Positions 1 to 5,302 of a stretch of 8,615 nucleotides of DNA are shown here, one piece after another (the first letter of the stretch is position 1; each line of letters opens with the position of its first letter). The DNA lies in contig BDTQ01000165.1 of NCBI GenBank assembly GCA_002898135.1, forward strand, positions 1 through 8,615, read 5' to 3'. The position numbers and the translations under genes were made by a program. The notes beneath the pieces are model-generated. The model worked only from the letters and a program-made list of their open reading frames with translations. It was not told the origin of the DNA and ran no database searches. This DNA comes from a bacterium BMS3Bbin07 (GTDB taxonomy: Bacteria; Nitrospirota; Thermodesulfovibrionia; Thermodesulfovibrionales; JdFR-85).

Positions 1-249
1 CAGCATAGTGCGCAGGATTTTGACCTCGTCATTATCGATGAATTCAACAACCTTGTTGGCGCTGGTATAATTTCAGAAAGGGAGGCGGTTGATTTTATGA
101 AAAGCTTTTGTGAAAGCACCGAGCTTGTCCTTACAGGGCGCGGCGCAACAGAAGGGATGATTGATATCGCTGATTATGTCACATACATGAAGGCAGTAAA
201 ACACCCTCTCGGTAAAGGACAGGCTGCAAGGAAGGGGATCGAGTATTGA
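1..249 (+). CDS. cobO: Corrinoid adenosyltransferase CobO/BtuR family, C-terminal part (5' end outside window)
   Basis: The last 82 codons of a gene that begins before the window, read in frame from base 1 to a TGA at 247-249. The family transfers the adenosyl group of ATP to cob(I)alamin or cob(I)yrinic acid a,c-diamide in the cytoplasm, a step of adenosylcobalamin synthesis or salvage. Visible family marks, numbered from the first residue here, are the Walker-B-like strand VIIDEFNN (10-17), VLTGRG (43-48), the IADYVT stretch (56-61) and the closing VKHPLGKGQAARKGIEY (66-82), which matches the usual BtuR/CobO ending of VKH...G..AQ.GIEY type. The N-terminal P-loop must lie upstream and cannot be checked. 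The gene converges on scpB with 32 bp between the stops and no clear terminator there. Family assignment is firm; whether it serves de novo synthesis or salvage cannot be told. Confidence 0.9.
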   Translation, partial: QHSAQDFDLVIIDEFNNLVGAGIISEREAVDFMKSFCESTELVLTGRGATEGMIDIADYVTYMKAVKHPLGKGQAARKGIEY

Positions 250-281
250 TGCCGTAAGAAACTTTAAAACGCTATGCCCTT

Positions 282-806
282 TTACAACTCGTCAGGGTTT
301 AAATCGCGCATGGTCGGCAATTCCGAGAGGTCCTTGAGTCCGAAATGCTGAAGGAACTCCCTGGAGGTCCCGTAAATGAGAGGCCGGCCCGGTACCTCTT
401 TCTTTCCCACAATTCTGATAAACCGTCTTTCGAGCAGGCTCTTTATAACACCGTCGGAATTGACCCCCCGCAGTTGCTCAAGCTCTGCCTTTGTAATGGG
501 CTGTCTGTAAGCCACAATGGAAAGGGTTTCAAGGGCTGCTATCGAGAGTTTCTGCGGTGTTGTGGCCTTAAGTTTTTTGATCCAGTGTGAATATTCGGGG
601 TTTGATACCATCTGGTACCCCTCTGCAACTTCAACCAGGAATATGCCACCTTTCCGGTTCCTGTATTCAGAGATAAGCTCATTTATCAAAAAGCTTATCT
701 CTCCTGTAGAAAACTCCGTTATCTTCTGCAGGTCTTTCAGGTTCACAGGTGCTCCCGAAATAAAGAGTATCGACTCTAAAAGTGCCCTTTTCTGTTCCTT
801 TTCCAT
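282..806 (-). CDS. scpB: Segregation and condensation protein B (ScpB)
   Basis: 174 residues, near the usual size of the family. ScpB is the dimeric winged-helix (kite) subunit that, with the kleisin ScpA, joins Smc to form the bacterial condensin that compacts and segregates the nucleoid. Two winged-helix domains are visible: residues about 5-75 (opening RALLESILFISGAP) and about 83-160, with the family marks SIAALETLSIVAYRQPIT (88-105), RGVNSDGVI (113-121) and GRPLIYGT (140-147). The ATG at 806-804 is preceded on the minus strand by AAGGAA about 5 nt upstream, so I keep this start. scpB usually follows scpA directly. Here the 438 bp upstream hold no minus-strand gene, so scpA must be elsewhere and scpB appears to be transcribed alone. 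No convincing promoter was seen; a weak TATGAT lies near 860. Confidence 0.95.
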   Translation of the reverse strand: MEKEQKRALLESILFISGAPVNLKDLQKITEFSTGEISFLINELISEYRNRKGGIFLVEVAEGYQMVSNPEYSHWIKKLKATTPQKLSIAALETLSIVAYRQPITKAELEQLRGVNSDGVIKSLLERRFIRIVGKKEVPGRPLIYGTSREFLQHFGLKDLSELPTMRDLNPDEL

Positions 807-937
807 AGGTTCCTTATCCTCTGTTATTTTTGGGGCTTTTAACGTGCATTTATTCTATCATAAAGGCGTTCATTTTGAGTCACCCCTGCTGGTATATCCC
901 TTGTAACCGGGAGACAGAAAAGCCCTTAATTCATAGG

Positions 938-960
938 GGTATCCACTGTTTTTGGATGCC
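938..960. repeat. Hairpin upstream of the ino1 promoter
   Basis: GGTATCCA (938-945) and TGGATGCC (953-960) form an 8-bp stem with one G-T wobble and a 7-nt loop. It ends 10 bp before the proposed -35 box of the ino1 promoter, so it could be an operator site or merely a chance palindrome. On the plus strand it is followed by a T-rich run near 970-979, but no plus-strand gene lies upstream that would need a terminator. Confidence 0.35.
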
Positions 961-969
961 ATACACTTC

Positions 970-999
970 TTGTTTTTTTCTGACTGATGATGCTATATT
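970..999 (+). promoter_or_regulatory. Probable sigma-70 extended -10 promoter for the ino1 operon
   Basis: TTGTTT (970-975), an 18-nt spacer, then TATATT (994-999) preceded by TG plus one base (991-993), giving an extended -10 TGCTATATT. Transcription would start near 1006 and leave a leader of about 240 nt before ino1. The -35 box is only a partial match, so the call rests mainly on the extended -10 and on position. An alternative TTGATT (998-1003) with TATCCT (1019-1024) has a 15-nt spacer and is weaker. Confidence 0.4.
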
Positions 1000-1129
1000 G
1001 ATTACAGCTCTTTTATGTTATCCTGATAAGTTTTACGCCCGGCGGTTTTTTGCTGCAGGGTATCGGGAATTCAGTAACATATCTGTTGATAATCCTCTTG
1101 AGAGTTCATCCTTAATAAGTAACAGTGCT

Positions 1130-1155
1130 TCCGGGGGTTGGGGACAAAGCCCGGA
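1130..1155 (+). repeat. GC-rich inverted repeat in the putative ino1 leader
   Basis: TCCGGG (1130-1135) and CCCGGA (1150-1155) are perfect complements around a 14-nt G-rich loop. It lies about 90 nt before the ino1 start, inside the expected leader RNA, and has no T-run after it, so it is not a simple terminator. Its role is unknown. Confidence 0.35.
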
Positions 1156-1232
1156 TGGTTTCGGTTTTATCCCGCTTCATTATCTGAAAGGGGGAGTTAT
1201 AGGAATTATCAAGTCGGCAAGACTGCTTCATC

Positions 1233-1239
1233 AGGAGGT
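1233..1239 (+). promoter_or_regulatory. Ribosome binding site of ino1
   Basis: AGGAGGT, a full anti-Shine-Dalgarno match, with 6 nt between AGGAGG and the ATG at 1245. It fixes the ino1 start and is the strongest ribosome site in the window. Confidence 0.85.
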
Positions 1240-1244
1240 ATAGT

Positions 1245-2339
1245 ATGAAAAAGATAAAGATTGCCATTATAGGTGTGGGAAACTGTGCCAGCTCCCTGAT
1301 ACAGGGTATTTACTATTACAGGAATAAGACTGTGGAGGATGTAGCAGGTCTTATGCACTGGGATATCGGTGGTTACAATCCCGGAGACATCGAGGTTGTT
1401 GCTGCAATTGATATTGACAGGAGAAAGGTTGGAAGAGATGTAAGCGAGGCAATCTTTGCACCCCCTAACTGTACCGTTGTATTTCAGAAAGATATCCCCG
1501 TGACCGGGGTGGAAGTAGTCATGGGGAGAGTGCTTGATGGTGTTGCCCCGCATATGAAGGAGTATTCCGGGGATGAAACCTTTCTGGTTTCAGATACGCC
1601 GGAGGCTGATATTGTTAAGGTGCTGAAGGATAGCGGAGCCGAGATTGCCTTAAACTATCTGCCAGTGGGTTCGGAAAAGGCTGCCAAATATTATGCTGAG
1701 AGCTGTCTTGAGGCCGGAGTAGCCTTTATTAACTGTATGCCTGTCTTCATTGTCTCTGACAGTAAATGGGCCGAAAGGTTCAGTCAGAAGGGCATCCCGG
1801 CGGTAGGGGATGATATAAAGGCCCAGATCGGAGCTACAATAACTCACAGGACATTGACAAAACTCTTTTCAGACAGGGGAGTGAGGCTTGAGCGGACATA
1901 CCAGCTCAATACAGGTGGCAATACGGATTTCCTCAATATGCTGGCACGTGACCGGCTCAGGTCAAAAAAGGTATCTAAAACAGAGGCTGTTCAATCAGTG
2001 CTTTCAGAGCCTCTTGATCCAAGAAACATCCATATAGGCCCTTCTGATTATATCCCCTGGCTCAAGGATAACAAGGTCTGTTTCCTAAGGATGGAAGGAA
2101 AGACTTTTGGTGATGTTCCGATGGAGTTGGAGCTGAGGTTGTCAGTGGAGGATTCTCCAAACTCTGCCGGTTGTGCAATTGATGCAATAAGATGCTGCAA
2201 GCTGGCGATAGAGAGAAAGACGGGCGGGCCTCTTACATCAATTTCAGCCTATACCATGAAACATCCGCCCCAACAATTCCCGGACAATTCAGCAAGGAAG
2301 ATGGTTGAAGAGTTTATCTCAGGTGAACGGGAGCGCTGA
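1245..2339 (+). CDS. ino1: myo-inositol-1-phosphate synthase (prokaryotic Ino1 type)
   Basis: 364 residues, the size of short bacterial/archaeal Ino1 proteins such as the mycobacterial one. It converts D-glucose 6-phosphate to L-myo-inositol 1-phosphate with tightly bound NAD+ in the cytoplasm. The N-terminal Rossmann fold shows AIIGVGNCASSLIQG (7-21) with VVAAIDID (51-58) at the end of the second strand. Further family marks are LNYLPVGSEKAAKYYAE (136-152), the active-site segment GDDIKAQIGAT (188-198), LNTGGNTDFLNM (221-232), YIPWLKDNKVC (269-279) and DSPNSAG (303-309). All expected segments are present, so the enzyme should be active. The strong AGGAGGT upstream supports the ATG. The TGA is one base before the ATG of the next gene, which uses the product as substrate, so the two are almost certainly cotranscribed and translationally coupled. 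Confidence 0.95.
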   Translation: MKKIKIAIIGVGNCASSLIQGIYYYRNKTVEDVAGLMHWDIGGYNPGDIEVVAAIDIDRRKVGRDVSEAIFAPPNCTVVFQKDIPVTGVEVVMGRVLDGVAPHMKEYSGDETFLVSDTPEADIVKVLKDSGAEIALNYLPVGSEKAAKYYAESCLEAGVAFINCMPVFIVSDSKWAERFSQKGIPAVGDDIKAQIGATITHRTLTKLFSDRGVRLERTYQLNTGGNTDFLNMLARDRLRSKKVSKTEAVQSVLSEPLDPRNIHIGPSDYIPWLKDNKVCFLRMEGKTFGDVPMELELRLSVEDSPNSAGCAIDAIRCCKLAIERKTGGPLTSISAYTMKHPPQQFPDNSARKMVEEFISGERER

Positions 2340-2340
2340 G

Positions 2341-3654
2341 ATGAAGGCCCTGGTTATTGCCGCAGGTATGGGAAGCAGGCTCAGCACCATGACGAATAAC
2401 CGTCCAAAACCTCTGGCCGGACTTCTTGGCCTCTCACTTGTTGAACGCGTAATTCTTACTGCAAGAGATGCCTCTGTCAGGGAGTTTGTCGTGGTTGTCG
2501 GATATCTTGGAGCGATGATAAAAGAGGAATTGGGAGATGGGAGCAAATACGGCGTTGAGATTACATATATAGAGAATCCAGACTGGCACAGGGGGAATGC
2601 CCTGTCAGTCCTGAAGGCCCGGGAAGTATTGAATGAGAGGTTCTTCCTGTTAATGTCTGATCACATATTTGAGCCAGCAGCCCTTATGGAAGCAGGAAGC
2701 TTTTCTTTGGATGACAGGGAAGTTTTGATGGTGGTTGACGGTGCTCCACGCGACTATATTGATATGGAAGATGCCACAAGGGTAATGGTAAGTGATGGCA
2801 GGGTTGTCAGAATTGGTAAGGGATTATCAGAGTACAATGCCGTTGATTGCGGAATATTTTCCTGTTCAACTTCATTGTTTGACGCCCTTCAGGAGGGTTT
2901 AATGCAGGGTGAGGAGACGCTCTCAGGCGGTATGCAGAGACTTGCTGATAAGGGAATGCTTAAGGCATATGATCTTGAAGGCAGATTCTGGATCGATATT
3001 GATACTGAAGAGGCATTTAGAAAGGCTGAAAACCTGCTGTGCAGGAGTTTGATAAAACCAACAGACGGTTTTATCTCGAGGTACCTGAACAGACCCATAT
3101 CGATAAGGATTTCCAGGATTCTGGTAAAGACAGGGATAAAACCGGATACAATATCAATCTCAAGCTTTACCCTCTCTCTCCTTGCAGCACTATTGCTTTC
3201 TTTCGGCAGTTACCTGCCCGTTCTTCTTGGCGGTCTCCTCGTGCAGGCCTCCTCCGTCCTTGATGGATGTGACGGTGAGGTGGCAAGGTTGAAGTTTCAG
3301 CAGTCGGATTACGGGGCATGGTTTGATGCAGTACTGGACAGATACGCGGATGCTGCTGTAATTCTTGGTTTGACCTACGGCTGGTGGTTTTCCCACAATG
3401 GCGACTATCTCGTGTGGGTTACTGGTTACCTTGCACTTACAGGGAGTCTTATGAACAGTTATACGGCTATCAAGTATGATACGGTTGTTTTAAAGGAGCA
3501 GGAGGGTTCAAGCTGGAGGTTTGGAAGAGATACAAGGTCGTTTCTGATTATGCTCGGTGCAGTCCTGAATCAGTTATTCTCACTCCTGGTGATCCTTGCT
3601 GTTATTGCAAACTTTGTATCTGTCAGAAGATTGTATGTTTTGAGAAAGACCTGA
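2341..3654 (+). CDS. Bifunctional inositol-1-phosphate cytidylyltransferase / CDP-inositol alcohol-phosphate transferase (IPCT-DIPPS type)
   Basis: 437 residues from the ATG at 2341. The N-terminal half (1 to about 235) is a sugar-nucleotidyltransferase with LVIAAGMGSRL (4-14), RPKPLAGLLG (21-30), LLMSDH (103-108) and FWIDIDTEEAF (216-226); in the IPCT family it makes CDP-inositol from CTP and inositol 1-phosphate. The C-terminal half (about 245-437) is a membrane CDP-alcohol phosphotransferase. Its signature is complete: D308, D311-G312, A315-R316, G325, D329, D333. Several hydrophobic helices (about 272-305, 336-350, 355-372, 399-425) surround it. In Archaeoglobus-type homologues this domain joins CDP-inositol to inositol 1-phosphate, giving phosphorylated di-myo-inositol phosphate, a thermoprotective solute. 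A Rhodothermus homologue instead makes ether phosphoinositides from CDP-inositol. Sequence alone does not tell me which acceptor is used. The frame is open further upstream (TTG 2305, GTG 2323), but GGGAG lies 7 nt before ATG 2341 and residue 2 onward starts the family fold. Confidence 0.9.
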   Translation: MKALVIAAGMGSRLSTMTNNRPKPLAGLLGLSLVERVILTARDASVREFVVVVGYLGAMIKEELGDGSKYGVEITYIENPDWHRGNALSVLKAREVLNERFFLLMSDHIFEPAALMEAGSFSLDDREVLMVVDGAPRDYIDMEDATRVMVSDGRVVRIGKGLSEYNAVDCGIFSCSTSLFDALQEGLMQGEETLSGGMQRLADKGMLKAYDLEGRFWIDIDTEEAFRKAENLLCRSLIKPTDGFISRYLNRPISIRISRILVKTGIKPDTISISSFTLSLLAALLLSFGSYLPVLLGGLLVQASSVLDGCDGEVARLKFQQSDYGAWFDAVLDRYADAAVILGLTYGWWFSHNGDYLVWVTGYLALTGSLMNSYTAIKYDTVVLKEQEGSSWRFGRDTRSFLIMLGAVLNQLFSLLVILAVIANFVSVRRLYVLRKT

Positions 3655-3667
3655 GATACAATAAAGT

Positions 3668-3744
3668 TGGCGCGCCCAGGAGGATTTGAACCCCCAACCT
3701 ACGGATTCGTAGTCCGACGCTCTATCCAGTTGAGCTATGGGCGC
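3668..3744 (-). tRNA. tRNA-Arg (anticodon ACG)
   Basis: Read on the minus strand from 3744, it folds as a full cloverleaf: acceptor GCGCCCA/TGGGCGC, T8, D-arm GCTC/GAGC with GG in the loop, anticodon loop CTACGAA, five-base variable loop, T-arm GGGGG/CCTCC with loop TTCAAAT, discriminator G73 and an encoded CCA (3670-3668). The anticodon arm has a T-T mismatch at its outermost pair (27-43). Anticodon ACG, with A34 normally deaminated to inosine, reads CGU, CGC and CGA arginine codons. The 3' end lies 13 bp from the stop of the convergent inositol-transferase gene. No terminator hairpin is visible on the minus strand just after CCA. Confidence 0.97.
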
Positions 3745-3804
3745 ATTGTTTTTGATTTCTTGAGATCATGAAGCCACAGGGGACAAAAAACTATAGAACT
3801 ATAA

Positions 3805-3834
3805 ATATTAGCAATTCTTCCGGGCCATTGTCAA
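3805..3834 (-). promoter_or_regulatory. Promoter for tRNA-Arg
   Basis: On the minus strand a perfect -35 TTGACA (3834-3829), an 18-nt spacer and TAATAT (3810-3805) preceded by TGC, giving an extended -10. Transcription would start near 3798, about 54 nt before the tRNA. The promoter begins 20 bp past the nadC hairpin, which makes the tRNA a separate transcription unit. Confidence 0.6.
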
Positions 3835-3854
3835 TTTGTTTGCTTTAGTAAAGA

Positions 3855-3899
3855 ACCGGTCTGCTTATAACCCTGAACCTGGGTTATAAGCAGACCGGT
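3855..3899 (-). terminator. Perfect 19-bp hairpin, probable terminator of the valS-nadC group
   Basis: The two arms 3855-3873 and 3881-3899 are exact reverse complements over 19 bp around a 7-nt loop. The hairpin starts 7 bp after the nadC TAG. Read on the minus strand it is followed by TTCTTTA, a short interrupted T-tract; read on the plus strand it is followed by CCCGGG, with no T-tract. Position and orientation therefore fit termination of nadC transcripts or 3'-end stabilisation. The stem is longer and more perfect than a typical intrinsic terminator and the T-tract is poor, so a dispersed palindrome or protein-binding site is also possible. Confidence 0.65.
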
Positions 3900-3906
3900 C
3901 CCGGGT

Positions 3907-4752
3907 CTAAACTATCTTCATGCTTATATCAACAGATGGGGCAGAATGGGTCAGGGCCCCGACAGAGATCAGGTCTACACCTGTAAGGGCTATTTCGCGG
4001 ACGTTGTCAATGCTTACACCCCCCGATGCCTCAATAAGTGGCGATGGGTTGTTTTCATGAGCAATCCTTACGGCCTCTTTCATCAGCTCAACTGACATGT
4101 TATCAAGCATGATGATATCTACCCCTGCATGCAGTGCCTCTGTCAGTTCTTCAATGTTCTTTACCTCAACCTCTATCTTCATCAGGTGATGGGCCTTTTT
4201 TTTGACACTTTTTACTGCATTTTTTATCCCACCTGCTGCCATTATGTGGTTATCCTTGATGAGAATTCCGTCATAAAGACCAAATCGGTGGTTATATCCG
4301 GCTCCGGCTCTGACGGCGTATTTTTCAAGGTATCTCATGTTAGGGGTTGTCTTTCTTGTATCCACGATACGGGCTCCGGTGTCTTTGACAAGCTCTGCAA
4401 ACCTGTTTGTCAGTGTGGCGATGCCGGAGAGTCTCTGCAGTATATTAAGTGCCAGTCTCTCCCCTGTCAGTAGTCCTGCAGTCGGGCCTTTCAACGTGGC
4501 TATAACCTTTCCCTCTTTTACCGGGTTTCCGTCAGACATGCTTTCTTTAAAGCTTATCCTCGAGTCTGTTATATTGAAGACCTCTTTGGCAAACCGCAGG
4601 CCCGAGAGGATAAAGTCCTCTTTTGCAAGGATAACGGCCTCTGAGATGTGATGGGTCGAGATAATAAATTCGGTTGTAAGGTCACCATGGCCTATATCCT
4701 CATTCAGGGCCTGAATGAGAAACTCCCTGACCGGGCTGTATACATATTGCAC
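3907..4752 (-). CDS. nadC: Nicotinate-nucleotide pyrophosphorylase (quinolinate phosphoribosyltransferase, carboxylating)
   Basis: 281 residues, standard length. NadC condenses quinolinate with PRPP and decarboxylates it to nicotinate mononucleotide, the last step of de novo NAD synthesis before the nicotinate nucleotide adenylyltransferase, in the cytoplasm. The N-terminal domain shows EDIGHGDLTTE (18-28) and GLRFAKEVF (51-59). The barrel shows GERLALNILQRLSGIAT (97-113), the substrate-binding DTRKTTPNMR (131-140), HRFGLYDGILIKDNH (155-169), EVEVKN (194-199), IMLDNM (214-219), EASGGV (241-246) and the phosphate-binding ISVGALTHS (262-270). No key segment is missing. The start is a GTG at 4752-4750 with AGAGGGA about 8 nt upstream; no better ATG lies nearby. 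It is the third gene after valS and the solenoid protein, 67 bp downstream of the latter. nadA and nadB are not in the window. Confidence 0.96.
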   Translation of the reverse strand: MQYVYSPVREFLIQALNEDIGHGDLTTEFIISTHHISEAVILAKEDFILSGLRFAKEVFNITDSRISFKESMSDGNPVKEGKVIATLKGPTAGLLTGERLALNILQRLSGIATLTNRFAELVKDTGARIVDTRKTTPNMRYLEKYAVRAGAGYNHRFGLYDGILIKDNHIMAAGGIKNAVKSVKKKAHHLMKIEVEVKNIEELTEALHAGVDIIMLDNMSVELMKEAVRIAHENNPSPLIEASGGVSIDNVREIALTGVDLISVGALTHSAPSVDISMKIV

Positions 4753-4819
4753 TATTTTGTCCCTCTTTTGTTTTAACGGTACCCTGTAGTCTCTGAGGCC
4801 GGGGGCATTAATGCAAACC

Positions 4820-5302
4820 CTATCTCTTCTTCAGAAGTGACAGAAATCCAATGAGCCCGCCTACAACTGCACCAAGCGAAAGGGTTGACTTCCAGTCAAA
4901 TACAGTCTGTACATTGCCCTCTACATTGCCGGCGAGCAGGAAGATACTCCTTGTGTTTTCTGCCTTGATATCCCGGGCTGCAATGATACAGGAGGCGCTC
5001 TGTTTCATGTCGGCATCTCCCCTCGATACAATCAGTGGTGCAAAGGATGATTCCACGGAGGTGTTGCCGCCGGAAGTGATAATGCTTATACTCTGGTTAA
5101 CCCTTACATCTCCACCCTTGATAAGACATGCCGCTCCCTGTGTTACTTCAACCCTTTCACCATCAATGCTGAGGGCCCCAACCTGCTGCAACTCCACATG
5201 TCCGCCCTCTACAGACCTGACGGTGCTCTGAACAACATTTACAAATTCAGCATCTATAAGACTGAGGTCTTTTTTCTCAACATCCCTCTTTTTTTCACTC
5301 AT
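4820..5302 (-). CDS. Uncharacterised tail-anchored protein with 15-residue beta-solenoid repeats
   Basis: 160 residues; I do not recognise a characterised family. A charged N-terminus (1-20, Lys/Asp/Glu-rich) is followed by seven repeats of 15 residues at 21-35, 36-50, 51-65, 66-80, 81-96 (one extra residue), 97-111 and 112-126, with a partial eighth at 127-137. The rough pattern is V-x-V-x-Q-S/G-x-A-x-x-I-x-G-G-D: a hydrophobic pair, often Gln at position 5, then a small or hydrophobic strand and a Gly/Asp/Asn turn. This periodicity fits a small beta-helix, as in bactofilin-like scaffolds. Residues 139-157 are hydrophobic with a GxxxxGG core and the chain ends LLKKR, a typical tail anchor, leaving the solenoid in the cytoplasm. 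There is no signal peptide. The ATG overlaps the end of valS by 8 bp and GGGGGAAAG precedes it, so translation is probably coupled to valS. Function is unknown; a scaffold or membrane-attached assembly role is inference. Confidence 0.8.
   Translation of the reverse strand: MSEKKRDVEKKDLSLIDAEFVNVVQSTVRSVEGGHVELQQVGALSIDGERVEVTQGAACLIKGGDVRVNQSISIITSGGNTSVESSFAPLIVSRGDADMKQSASCIIAARDIKAENTRSIFLLAGNVEGNVQTVFDWKSTLSLGAVVGGLIGFLSLLKKR

Larger units (their letters stand above)
807..1244. other. Divergent intergenic region between scpB and ino1
   Basis: About 440 bp that I read as non-coding. It separates the divergent scpB and ino1 starts and must hold the promoters of both. It contains a hairpin at 938-960, a probable extended -10 promoter toward ino1 at 970-999, a GC-rich 6-bp inverted repeat at 1130-1155, and a strong Shine-Dalgarno at 1233-1239. 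If the promoter call is right, ino1 has a leader of roughly 240 nt, long enough for a regulatory RNA. I do not recognise a known riboswitch in it. A plus-strand frame stays open across most of the gap from a TTG at 830, but its product has an uneven, aromatic- and serine-rich composition and no ribosome site, so I treat it as chance. Confidence 0.6.

Noticed and set aside
1125..1175. Cyclic-di-GMP-like riboswitch suggested by a GGGACAAAGCC stretch
   Set aside because: Resemblance is limited to a few bases; the remaining conserved parts and the pairing scheme are not present.
830..1243. Open plus-strand frame of 137 codons filling the gap before ino1, ending at the TAG that overlaps the ino1 ribosome site region
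   Set aside because: TTG start without a ribosome site, atypical composition rich in aromatics, Ser and Cys, no recognisable motif, and it runs through the probable promoter and hairpins.
2305..2340. Longer start (TTG 2305 or GTG 2323) for the inositol transferase
   Set aside because: The extra residues overlap ino1 and add nothing to the fold; ATG 2341 has GGGAG 7 nt upstream and begins directly at the conserved first strand.
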